Source: Burkholderiales bacterium C2
GTDB taxonomy: Bacteria; Pseudomonadota; Gammaproteobacteria; Burkholderiales; Burkholderiaceae_C
NCBI GenBank assembly: GCA_005503085.1
Contig: SCOI01000012.1
Span: forward strand, 62,001-126,000
DNA length: 64,000 bases
Reading direction: 5' to 3'
The notes beneath the pieces were generated by a model. It saw nothing but the letters and a program-made list of their open reading frames with translations. It searched no databases and had not been told where the DNA came from. The translations under genes were made by a program, and so were the position numbers. Each line of letters opens with the position of its first letter. The stretch's first letter is position 1. Below are positions 54,927 through 64,000 of the stretch, one piece after another.

Positions 54927-56902
54927 CAGGCCTCGTCGCTCAGGTCTTGCATCAGCGTGGCAACGGCGCGCTGCACCAGATCGTCCTCTTCGAGCACCGC
55001 GATCAGGCCATGGGCCAGCAGCTGCTCCAGCGCGCCGCGGGTCAGCGAGTGGCGGTCCTCGGCGTCCTGCCCGACGAAGAGGAAGAACTGGCGGCTGTCG
55101 CTGACCCAGGCGAGCTGGGCGGTCAGCCACTGGCTCTGCACGAACATGTGGTACCAGGCGCCGATGCGCAGGGCCTCGATCCAGGTCTGCAAGGCCAGCT
55201 TGGGATCGGCGCCCAGCTGCTGGTCGTACAAGGTCACCGGCACGGTGGGCAGGCGGCCGCGGTCGACCGCCTCATGGGCCCAGCGCGAGGGCATCTGCGA
55301 TTCGCGCTCGCTGAGCAGCTGGCGCAGCCGCGCCTCGGGATCGGCGTCGGGCTTGGGGCCTTGGTCGGGCTGCGGCGCGGCCACCTGCTGGCCCAGCAAC
55401 AGCCGGCCATGCAGGCGCATCAGCTCGTCGAACAGGCTCTGGCGCTGCGGGGCCGGCAGCGCCACGCTGTCGCAGCCGGCCTGCAGCTTCTGGATCAGCG
55501 CCGGCAGCTCGGCGCGGCGACGCAGGCGCTGGGCCTCGTCGACCGGCAGGCGCAGACTGTCCAGCAACTGATCGACCAGCGCGATCTGGGCATGGGCCTG
55601 CGAGGCGTCCTGCCCATGCTCGACCATGGCCTGGACGATGACGCGGGCCCAGACCTTGTGCAGGAACTGGCGCAGCAGCGGCGTGGTCTGGGCGTCCGGT
55701 GCATCGTCGAGCTGGGCCTGGACCTGCTCGCGCAGCAGGGCCAGCCAGGGCTGGCGCTGCTGCTCGCGCTCCAGCAGGGCCAGCGCGCTGGCGCTGCTTT
55801 CGCTGCGCCGACGGGCCTGCGCACCGATATGCGCGTCGACCTCGCCGAGCAGCTGCAGGAATTGCGCGGCGCTGGGCTGGGGCTGGCTCAGCAGCGAGCC
55901 GATGTGCTGATCCATGAACTGCAGGAAGTGCTGCAGCCCGGCATCGTCGGCGCGCTCGAAGGCAGCGCCATGGGCGGCGACCCGGTTCAGCAGCTGCCAG
56001 GTCGGATGGTCCTGGCGGCGCAGGAGGCTGATGTCGCTCATCGCCAGGCGGGCCACCGCGACCTGCAGGCGCGCCAGCAAGGCCTTGACCGGCGGCAGCA
56101 GCTCCGGGTCGGCCAGGATCTGGTCGTACAGGCGCGACAGCATGTCCTTGCCGCCTGCGCCGCTGGCCACGGCGGGTCCGAGGCGCTGCGGCCGCGAGTT
56201 GTAGGCGTCGACACGGCGCGCCAGGCTGTCCAGCGTGGTGGGCTCGACGGTCTCCTGAAAAATGCTGCCGGCGTGGCGCAGGCGCTGCTGGTCGCTTTGC
56301 TGCATCGCCGTGCTGCCGGCGATCAAGGGGGTCAGCTCGGCGGCTCGCAGCTCGGCGCACAACTGGCCGTACAGCCGGCTCAGGCCCTGGGCCAGCGGCT
56401 GGGCGGCTGCGCGCATCAGCGCGTACTGTCCCTCGGGGTCAAGCTGCACGGGCTGCAAGGCCTGCAGCAGGCCCTGGGCAAACAGCGCGGGCCGCAGCGG
56501 GTTGTCGTTTTTGCGCGGGCGGGCCGTGCCGCGCAGCGCGGCAAAGAAATTGCCGAGCTGGTGCAGCTCGGCGCGGCAGTGGTCTTCGACCGCCTGAATC
56601 ACATGGGCCACGGCCACGTCCTGCAGCGCCTGCTGCTCGTCCACCAGACTCAGCGTGTCAAGGCTGACCGGCTTGCGGTGCAGCGGGTCTTCGCCCCGGG
56701 CGGCGGCCTCCAGCAAGGGGGTCAGGGCTTGCTCGAAACGCTCGGCGAAGCGCAGACGCTGGCGCTGCCAGGCGTCCAGCAGCAGATGCTGTTGCGGGCG
56801 GCCGCCGAGCTCGTCCGGTATCCGGTCCAGCAGATGGCGGCTGAGCAGGCCCAGCTGGGCTTGGGCGTCTTGGACGAGGGCGGCAAGGGTGGGTGCGGGC
56901 AT
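54926..56902 (-). CDS. DUF1631 family protein
   Basis: 658 aa from ATG 56902; a longer frame upstream runs over the groEL terminator and is rejected. The protein is long, helical and Gln/Leu/Ala-rich, with the family blocks LSLVDEQQALQDVAVAHVIQ, LRPALFAQGLLQAL and WARVIVQAMVEHGQDASQA. DUF1631 has no assigned biochemical role that I can cite. Translational coupling to the patatin/barrel gene (1-nt overlap) is notable. Confidence 0.87.
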   Translation of the reverse strand: MPAPTLAALVQDAQAQLGLLSRHLLDRIPDELGGRPQQHLLLDAWQRQRLRFAERFEQALTPLLEAAARGEDPLHRKPVSLDTLSLVDEQQALQDVAVAHVIQAVEDHCRAELHQLGNFFAALRGTARPRKNDNPLRPALFAQGLLQALQPVQLDPEGQYALMRAAAQPLAQGLSRLYGQLCAELRAAELTPLIAGSTAMQQSDQQRLRHAGSIFQETVEPTTLDSLARRVDAYNSRPQRLGPAVASGAGGKDMLSRLYDQILADPELLPPVKALLARLQVAVARLAMSDISLLRRQDHPTWQLLNRVAAHGAAFERADDAGLQHFLQFMDQHIGSLLSQPQPSAAQFLQLLGEVDAHIGAQARRRSESSASALALLEREQQRQPWLALLREQVQAQLDDAPDAQTTPLLRQFLHKVWARVIVQAMVEHGQDASQAHAQIALVDQLLDSLRLPVDEAQRLRRRAELPALIQKLQAGCDSVALPAPQRQSLFDELMRLHGRLLLGQQVAAPQPDQGPKPDADPEARLRQLLSERESQMPSRWAHEAVDRGRLPTVPVTLYDQQLGADPKLALQTWIEALRIGAWYHMFVQSQWLTAQLAWVSDSRQFFLFVGQDAEDRHSLTRGALEQLLAHGLIAVLEEDDLVQRAVATLMQDLSDEA

Positions 56903-56951
56903 GGAGAGGGCGGACCGATTCTTGCCCGGATTATGCGGCTGGGCCTGGACG

Positions 56952-56980
56952 AAAAAAGGGGCCGCATTCGCGGCCCCTTT
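56952..56980 (-). terminator. Rho-independent terminator of groEL
   Basis: On the minus strand AAAGGGGCCGC, loop GAAT, GCGGCCCCTTT are followed by further T, an 11-bp stem. It lies 50 bp past the groEL stop and isolates the groE operon from the DUF1631 gene. Confidence 0.9.
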
Positions 56981-57029
56981 CGAGACGGTCAGACTTGTTG
57001 CACGGGTGCCGCAGGCACCCGGCGCGGTC

Positions 57030-58703
<1,674 letters not shown>

Positions 58704-58725
58704 TCAGATCTTGGGGTGCGCCGAC

Positions 58726-59016
58726 TTACTTGGCGACAACAGCAAACAGATCTTCTTCGCGCATCACCAGCAGTTCGTCGCCGTCGACCTTGACGGTCTG
58801 GCCGCTGTACTTGCCGAACAGCACGCGGTCGCCGACGGCCACGTTCAGGGCGATGAAGTCGCCCTTCTCATTGCGTTTGCCCGGGCCCACGGCCAGGACT
58901 TCGCCCTGATCGGGCTTCTCTGCGGCGTTGTCGGGGATGACGATGCCAGAGGCGGTCTTGGTTTCTTGTTCCAGACGCTTGACGATCACACGATCGTGCA
59001 GAGGACGCAGTTTCAT
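58726..59016 (-). CDS. groS: Co-chaperonin GroES
   Basis: 96 aa. [18 protein letters not shown], the mobile loop [20 protein letters not shown] and [18 protein letters not shown] are standard. AAGGAG lies 5 nt before the ATG. It is the first gene of the groE operon, with the CIRCE operator and promoter about 100-160 bp upstream. Confidence 0.98.
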   Translation of the reverse strand: MKLRPLHDRVIVKRLEQETKTASGIVIPDNAAEKPDQGEVLAVGPGKRNEKGDFIALNVAVGDRVLFGKYSGQTVKVDGDELLVMREEDLFAVVAK

Positions 59017-59114
59017 TTCATCTCCTTGAGAGTGGTGCTAGATCAATGGGTGCACTGTGAATCGAGCACCCATTCACGTGCGAAGACCCGTCATGGCGAA
59101 GCCGTTTCGGATCG

Positions 59115-59141
59115 TTAGCACTCTATCTTGGTGAGTGCTAG
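59115..59141 (-). promoter_or_regulatory. CIRCE operator of the groE operon
   Basis: TTAGCACTC, nine bases, GAGTGCTAG. Only the last base departs from the perfect CIRCE repeat. It lies just downstream of the -10 element, where bound HrcA repressor would block transcription of groES-groEL until heat shock. hrcA itself is not in the window. Confidence 0.95.
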
Positions 59142-59148
59142 CAGACGG

Positions 59149-59176
59149 ATTATAGGGTTGTGCCGAGGGCTTTCAA
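59149..59176 (-). promoter_or_regulatory. Promoter of the groE operon
   Basis: On the minus strand TTGAAA (59171-59176), 16 nt, TATAAT (59149-59154). The -35 reads CTTGAAA, which is also the sigma-32 heat-shock -35, and CCCTATAAT partly resembles the sigma-32 -10. The site could serve both the housekeeping and heat-shock sigma factors. CIRCE begins 7 nt downstream. Confidence 0.82.
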
Positions 59177-59698
59177 GAGGGGCGGGTGTGGACTTTCAAT
59201 GAGTTCTGAATTTTTCTCACTCAGTTCTGAACTGAATCGCGTTGCGCGGCCAAAATGTGGAAGACCATGGTCTCGTAGGGCCAGGGGGCTCCATTGCTTT
59301 GAGCTTGGCGCCGAGTAGGCTCTGCAGCGGGTCGCCGGCGCCGCGGCCGCGCCCTTGACGGTGGACGCTCTCTGCCATTGATCCGTTCGCCGGCGCCGGT
59401 GGAGCACTGCTCGGAAAGGTCCATCCGCTTTCGCCAGGATGCCTCGGTTGGCGTGGCGTGGCGTTGATCAGGATCTCCCAACCAGACGGCTGAACGACGA
59501 ATCATCAAGACTGTGGATGCACATTGGCGCTGTCCGCGTAGATTCGCGCCCAGCCGATTGCAGGCCCTTGTGACGACGAAAGCCACAGGTCCCATTCCGG
59601 CGAGGGGAGGGAAACAGACTAGCGGCATGTCGCTGTGAGGGTCTGACGCGCCTGGACGTTTCCGCCCCCCGTAGTACCAACCTCACGGGAGAACGGGC
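59177..59698. other. Gene-poor junction between groE and the accessory lipoprotein genes
   Basis: About 520 bp in which open frames occur on the minus strand but none has a recognisable domain. AGTTCTGAA occurs twice 21 bp apart (59202-59210, 59223-59231). The composition shifts towards lower GC to the right. This may be the boundary of an acquired segment; no integrase, tRNA or clear insertion-sequence end was found. Confidence 0.45.
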
Positions 59699-61585
59699 GT
59701 GCAACGGACACAACGTTTCGGATCAGGGCTGGTGTTACTGTTGGCTGCCGCCACCCTTCAAGGCTGCGCGGTCGTGCGCGACGACTTGCTGTTCAAGAGC
59801 GAAGCCCGCGCGGCACTAGGCAAAGATGTCGCGGACTCGTGGAGCAAGGTCGAGCCGACGAAGGCGGTGGAAGTCGCACGCGCCAACTACATGGCCATCC
59901 ATGACAGGCGGCTGGCAGACGTCGATGTCTATCAAGCCAACCTGCAGACGTTGCTGCAAGCCTATCTGGCGGTGGGCTACAGCACGCCCCTCATGAAGCA
60001 GATGTCGAGCCTGCAGAATCATGCCGGTGCGGCGGGCTTTCAGAACTATTGCTTCAGAGCGCCAACGATCAGCGATCCGTATTGCTCTTTCTGGAATCCT
60101 AACGAACTGGTGGGTAGCAAGGATGTTGCACAAGCCTTCGCAGCCAAGCGCCCGACGATGGAAATCCGGGCGATCGACGCCAAAGTCCCTGCGCGCTTCG
60201 CGTTGAGGTTTCAGCGAGCCCAACGGGCGATTGCCGACGCCGAAGTCGCATGGCAAGACCTCAGTGCGATCGCGCTACGCATCACGGGTGAGAAGCTGCC
60301 GGTGTGTGCCCTCTGGGCCAAGGCCGAAGGCGACAAGGCCAAGACGCTCTGGAAGGAGCGCGTTGCCAAGAGCCCATTGCTGACGGTGGACCTGGGCGTC
60401 GATGCAAAGAATGTCGACAACGCCTGCAGGGCCAAGGCGGATGCATCCGATGATCTCAGGGTCGCGCTTCTTTGGCCTGAAATCATCGCAAAGATCGCCG
60501 CCGCAGGCCCGATCGACGACAGCAAGCCCATCGACCAGAAGCTGATCATCCAGGCGCGTGATGCCGTGCTTGCAGCCACGCCAAAGAACCCTCTTTTTAA
60601 GCAGCTGGCCAAGGTCGAGGCCATGCAGGTCTCGCTGGATGCCAAGCGCGCGGAAGCTCAGGTCGCCAAGGAAAACGTTAAGAAGGCGCAGGCAGATGCG
60701 GGCGGCGAGCAGTCCTCTGCGCTGAAGAGCACGAAGGAATCGATCGCCGCGCTAGAAAAGGCAGTCGATGAACTGAAGACTATTGCGGAACTCGCGGCAC
60801 CGTCGAACGATTTTGCCAAGGATGCGCTGCTCGATCTCAAGCGTGAATCGCTGACGGCGTTCTTCAAGGCCATCAAGGATGCCGAGCCCGGTAAGGAGCC
60901 TCCGACGGGAGGAGGGAAGGTGGCAACAGCGCTGATCCTGTTTGCCAATTTCTCTGACAAGAACAACACCAGGATTGGCGCCGCTGAGAAGGTGGGGATG
61001 GAGTCACTGGCGTTGCAGGAGCAATTGACGAAGTTGGAGGGGCAGCGCGTCAAGCGTGCGATCGCCCTGATGGAACAGGGTGTGAAGTTGGAGCAGGCCA
61101 GGTTCGACGCGATGGTGGCCCAGCTCGATGCGCACATCAAGGCTGACTCGTTCGTACAGGGCTTCAAGTACGACATCGCCGCGGACGCGAGAACCTCTCA
61201 GCTCATGATCGACACGCTCACGTTGCAGTCTGCGCTGCTCGGCAAAGCAAGCGTTGAATGCCCGAAGTGCAAGGGAAAGACGCCGATGGTTGTGGAGGTG
61301 CCTCCGGAGATGCGCAACCAGCTCTACCTGGGTGTTGCCGGCTACCTCAACACAGCGGTGACCTACCAGCCGCTCAGGTACAGGTTGGAAGCACAGGAGG
61401 TGGCGCTGTCGCAATCAGGCCGCATGGATGCAGCTGAGGTCAACGTGCAGACCTGGAATGCAGTGCTGTCGAGCAATGTTCAGCAGCTCAAGACATGGGC
61501 TGAGTTCGGTATCTCCAAGGACGACTTCCAGAAGGGGTTGAACAACCTCTTCACCGGCCTGATCGCTGTAGGGGTGCTCAAGTGA
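59699..61585 (+). CDS. Large hypothetical lipoprotein with coiled coil
   Basis: 628 aa from a GTG at 59699 with GGGAG about 7 nt upstream. The signal peptide QRFGSGLVLLLAAATLQGC ends in the lipobox LQGC. The mature protein is mainly helical, with a charged coiled-coil stretch (about 310-365, AKRAEAQVAKENVKKAQADA then STKESIAALEKAVDEL) and a second helical array. One CPKCKG motif occurs late (about 521). It has no domain I recognise. Codon use and GC are visibly lower than in the core genes. Its stop overlaps the start of the next lipoprotein gene by 4 nt, so the two are coupled and may form one envelope complex. Confidence 0.75.
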   Translation: MQRTQRFGSGLVLLLAAATLQGCAVVRDDLLFKSEARAALGKDVADSWSKVEPTKAVEVARANYMAIHDRRLADVDVYQANLQTLLQAYLAVGYSTPLMKQMSSLQNHAGAAGFQNYCFRAPTISDPYCSFWNPNELVGSKDVAQAFAAKRPTMEIRAIDAKVPARFALRFQRAQRAIADAEVAWQDLSAIALRITGEKLPVCALWAKAEGDKAKTLWKERVAKSPLLTVDLGVDAKNVDNACRAKADASDDLRVALLWPEIIAKIAAAGPIDDSKPIDQKLIIQARDAVLAATPKNPLFKQLAKVEAMQVSLDAKRAEAQVAKENVKKAQADAGGEQSSALKSTKESIAALEKAVDELKTIAELAAPSNDFAKDALLDLKRESLTAFFKAIKDAEPGKEPPTGGGKVATALILFANFSDKNNTRIGAAEKVGMESLALQEQLTKLEGQRVKRAIALMEQGVKLEQARFDAMVAQLDAHIKADSFVQGFKYDIAADARTSQLMIDTLTLQSALLGKASVECPKCKGKTPMVVEVPPEMRNQLYLGVAGYLNTAVTYQPLRYRLEAQEVALSQSGRMDAAEVNVQTWNAVLSSNVQQLKTWAEFGISKDDFQKGLNNLFTGLIAVGVLK

Positions 61586-62142
61586 ATCGATTCCTCATTC
61601 CCATCGCCGCCGCTGCTCTGCTGTCGGGTTGCGCTGCGCCGCCCGAAGCGACGAGACAGACCAAGCTGACCATCTCGGTGTTGACCGAGTACCAGGAGGC
61701 CGCACAGACCTTCACGACTGAGCATGCACGCTCCGTCAACTACCTTGCCGGCCTGGCCGCCGAGCGACGCCGCAATCTTGAAGCCAGCGCGCAGTTCGCC
61801 AAGGACGAGCTGGCTTTGATGAAGGCCGTTGGCGATCCTGGTGCGCTCGAAGTCCATTCCCGCATCACCACGCTGATGTCCACGCTGGCAGAGAACAAGG
61901 CAGCGCGCCACACGGTTGAACAACTGCAGGTCGAGACCGCCGCGCTGCTCAAGCCGCTGCCCTCTACCACCGCCGCGACGGACGAGACCAAGAAGGCGCT
62001 GGGCAAGTTGCTGGACGGTGTGTCCAAGGAGGAACGGATCAAGGAACTGCAGTCGTACTACGACATCGCGCAGAAAAGCCTGAAGGACGCCAAGGCGAAG
62101 CTGGCCGAGCCGCCTGCCGCAGCGTCCGCAGCCGCGCCGTAA
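61582..62142 (+). CDS. Hypothetical lipoprotein, coiled-coil
   Basis: 186 aa from a GTG that overlaps the upstream stop (GTGA). The signal peptide MNRFLIPIAAAALLSGC has the lipobox LSGC with Ala-Ala after the Cys, suggesting outer-membrane sorting. The rest is almost entirely helical with heptad-like spacing (VEQLQVETAALLKPL, ERIKELQSYYDIAQKSLKDAKAKL) and an Ala/Pro-rich end. No known family was recognised. Operon partner of the 628-aa lipoprotein. Confidence 0.75.
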   Translation: MNRFLIPIAAAALLSGCAAPPEATRQTKLTISVLTEYQEAAQTFTTEHARSVNYLAGLAAERRRNLEASAQFAKDELALMKAVGDPGALEVHSRITTLMSTLAENKAARHTVEQLQVETAALLKPLPSTTAATDETKKALGKLLDGVSKEERIKELQSYYDIAQKSLKDAKAKLAEPPAAASAAAP

Positions 62143-62166
62143 CTCCACCATCTCCCAGGAGGCAAC

Positions 62167-62532
62167 ATGGATCCGTCACCACTTAGACTGCTGGAGCTTT
62201 TGAAGAGCGCAATCGAGCTGATGCAGTCAGAGAACAGCTACCTCGGCGGACTGCTGAGCAACCCGTTTCTCACGCCCCAGGACCGTATCGACATCGGGGT
62301 GACACGTTCTCAGCTGGACATGGACATCGATAGCGTCAAGCACAAAGCGGCCGAGGTGCGAGATGCGTACCTGGGCGGCACCTTCCCGGAGGTCAAGCCG
62401 AACGTCATCAAGGATGTCATGGATGCGACCGCGGCCCTGGGCGACAAACTTCGGAACGCGGCTCAACTGCAAGCCATGTTGGCGGCCACTGCCGGGTTCC
62501 TGGGTGTCATCAACGCGCTGGTGAAGCCGTAG
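62167..62532 (+). CDS. Hypothetical small soluble helical protein
   Basis: 121 aa; ATG with CAGGAGG about 5 nt upstream, a very strong ribosome site. There is no signal peptide. It is helical with an acidic middle (DIGVTRSQLDMDIDSVKHKAAEVRD) and a hydrophobic C-terminal segment (LQAMLAATAGFLGVINALV) that could form a membrane or oligomer helix. Its start is 24 bp after the second lipoprotein stop. Not recognised; likely part of the same transcript. Confidence 0.7.
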   Translation: MDPSPLRLLELLKSAIELMQSENSYLGGLLSNPFLTPQDRIDIGVTRSQLDMDIDSVKHKAAEVRDAYLGGTFPEVKPNVIKDVMDATAALGDKLRNAAQLQAMLAATAGFLGVINALVKP

Positions 62533-62896
62533 CTCGGTCGATGTCGATCCGACAGCCGCGCAGAAAGGGCTGCAGGCCAGTGGATTCGCGTGGCGCAACT
62601 TATGGACCACGGCGATCTCCAGAAAGACCGCTTCGCAGCGGTTGCCGTCTTCGGCCATCAGCCACCGAATTCACGCTCTCTGGTATGAAGCAGGCGCCGA
62701 CGCACCTGGCCGGCTGACTGGTTCAGCGACCGGTGTCAAGGGTGTTGCGGTCGCCCACCCAGGCTGCGCGGCAGTCGCCATCGAACGAAAGGCGCCGTGA
62801 CTTGAGGGATTGCTGGCCTTTTAGAACCGGGGTCGGCTCCTTATACTGATTCGCTACCCAGGCAGAGGGGCTCATTGTCGAAGTGGAGGGTTGGCG
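62533..62896. other. Intergenic stretch before the membrane-anchored gene
   Basis: About 360 bp without a credible coding frame. A TATACT (62842-62847) could be a -10 element for the next gene, but no good -35 stands at normal spacing. No terminator with a T-tract was seen, so the upstream transcript might continue. Confidence 0.4.
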
Positions 62897-64000
62897 ATGG
62901 CTGCTTCCAGTGCCGGCCGATCGAGTGGGAGGCGGATGAGCGAGGTAATCATTCCGTTCGCGACCAGGGCGGTGCTCTCAGGGTTGCTGCTGCTGCTGGC
63001 GGTTGTCCTCGCTTGGCAGGCTTACCGAATGTGGTTCAACAAGTCGCTGGTGCTGACCCCTTTTGACTTTCTAGAGGCAGGCACACCGTCCGTTCCTGCT
63101 GGCGAGCAGTTCTCGAGAATGGTCCGCGCCGACCTAGTCCAGCTTGCCGATCTCTACAGCGCCGGCCAAGTAGTCAACCAGGCGGCAGTCCCGGCCTCGG
63201 CACCCGGGTCCGTCCCGCCGATGGAACTGCCCGTCCTTTTCGACGTTTCTTTTTTTGAATCCGTCGAACTCAAGGCATACGGGGTGGAGTTCGGCTCGAT
63301 CTTCAAGGCCTTGCGGCGGCATCTGGAGTCACCCAGCGAGATCTCGGGCAGCGTCACGCATCAAGGAACTGCCTACACCGTGTTCGCGGAATCCAGACAG
63401 TCGGGCCTTGGCGCCAAGGGCACACATCGGTGGAACATCCCGTACGCAAAGGACCTGCCAGAGGCGTCGCGGAAGCTCGCATGCAACGTTTTCCGCCACC
63501 TTACCGCAAGCGACAAGAGCAACCATCGTGACGCCCCATTGTACCGGGCGGTGGACGACGAGGAGTTCTACCTCTTCAACGTCGCTCTCGCCGCATACGA
63601 ACAGTACCGTCAACGCAAGGCCACCCTGGCGGACGCTGACGCGTCGGCCATCCTCGCAGCTGCAGACAAGCCACTGGAGAGTTTGCTCAAGCGCGAAGTC
63701 GTGAGCTTTCCCTACGTGCACAAGTTGGCTGCACTGGTGTTTTTCGAGCAGAAGAAGTACGACGCGGCGGAGGAAGAGCTCACGCTGCACCTGGCATGGC
63801 TCAAGGGCGAGGGGCGCGATCAGGGCCCGGCCCGGGAGTTGCTCGCCAAGATCAAGTCAACTAGCCTGCAAAAAAATCCTGCGATCAGCCGCGCCAGGCC
63901 GCTTCAGCCTGGAACAAGCGTCGGATCCTTGATCGACAACAAGGCCGTTGGAATGATCTGCTGTTTCGCAAAGGCTGCCGACGGCACCCGATACGCGGTC
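62897..64000 (+). CDS. Membrane-anchored protein, possible trypsin-like protease, runs off the window
   Basis: 368 codons are open to the last base. ATG 62897 has GGAGGG at 7 nt; ATG 62936 is an alternative with GGGAGG only 3 nt away. A single membrane helix (AVLSGLLLLLAVVLAWQAY) follows a short basic N-terminus. Then come a mixed domain of about 150 residues and a helical, TPR-like region (VHKLAALVFFEQKKYDAAEEEL). The last visible part, RPLQPGTSVGS then MICCFAKAADGTRYAV, resembles the first strands of a chymotrypsin-fold peptidase before its catalytic His. That reading is inference. The catalytic residues, if present, are beyond base 64000. Confidence 0.65.
   Translation, partial: MAASSAGRSSGRRMSEVIIPFATRAVLSGLLLLLAVVLAWQAYRMWFNKSLVLTPFDFLEAGTPSVPAGEQFSRMVRADLVQLADLYSAGQVVNQAAVPASAPGSVPPMELPVLFDVSFFESVELKAYGVEFGSIFKALRRHLESPSEISGSVTHQGTAYTVFAESRQSGLGAKGTHRWNIPYAKDLPEASRKLACNVFRHLTASDKSNHRDAPLYRAVDDEEFYLFNVALAAYEQYRQRKATLADADASAILAAADKPLESLLKREVVSFPYVHKLAALVFFEQKKYDAAEEELTLHLAWLKGEGRDQGPARELLAKIKSTSLQKNPAISRARPLQPGTSVGSLIDNKAVGMICCFAKAADGTRYAV

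Noticed and set aside
59221..59628. 135-codon minus-strand frame upstream of the lipoprotein operon
   Set aside because: No ribosome site, no domain, Arg-rich composition; treated as non-coding.

Overview
The window is a high-GC, densely packed bacterial chromosome segment. It fits a betaproteobacterium of the order Burkholderiales, probably the Roseateles/Rubrivivax/Leptothrix neighbourhood. The clues are two Bug-type (tripartite tricarboxylate) binding proteins, cytochrome c maturation system II (ResB/CcsB) next to a diheme cytochrome c4 and EngB, an SDR-FolB-TtcA cluster beside MsrPQ, a double-length UvrA with four ATPase domains, and groES-groEL behind a CIRCE operator. The lineage comes from recalled family distributions and was not tested with a tree. 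I found no rRNA, tRNA or CRISPR array.

Layout. 1-5.9 kb: a truncated class III aminotransferase divergent from a phosphatidylserine decarboxylase homologue, a DEDD exonuclease, a membrane PAS/GGDEF diguanylate cyclase and a small outer-membrane barrel. 5.7-10.6 kb: a leftward malonate operon (GntR regulator, malonyl-CoA decarboxylase, Bug binding protein, malonyl-CoA synthetase, small Cys-rich protein). 10.7-19.6 kb: a sigma-54 activator, a chemoreceptor and a six-gene branched-chain-type ABC importer operon ending in an alpha/beta hydrolase, with a sigma-54-like promoter in front. 19.6-21.5 kb: a disturbed stretch with a broken trypsin-like protease fragment and an orphan receiver domain. 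21.5-35 kb: giant UvrA, an S9 peptidase, an ion channel with a zinc ribbon, a DUF808 protein, a REP-type transposase that has lost its HUH histidines, and a secreted amidohydrolase.

35-46.7 kb: LysR regulator divergent from Bug plus N-formylglutamate amidohydrolase, SRPBCC protein, PhyH dioxygenase, GlmU, DUF4136 lipoprotein, the ttcA-folB-SDR cluster, MsrPQ and a periplasmic solute-binding protein. 46.7-51.8 kb: cytochrome c biogenesis (CcsB, ResB), cytochrome c4 and divergent EngB. 51.8-59.2 kb: an epoxide-hydrolase-like enzyme, a patatin/beta-barrel protein coupled to a DUF1631 protein, and groEL-groES under a TTGAAA/TATAAT promoter followed by CIRCE.

59.2-64 kb looks accessory: visibly less GC-rich, with no recognisable housekeeping genes. 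It holds two lipoproteins (628 and 186 aa) overlapping by 4 nt, a 121-aa soluble protein, and a membrane-anchored protein that runs off the window. The last sequence of that protein looks like the start of a trypsin-like domain. This is the best candidate here for an undescribed system. The protease fragment near 20 kb may be a relic of the same kind of protein.
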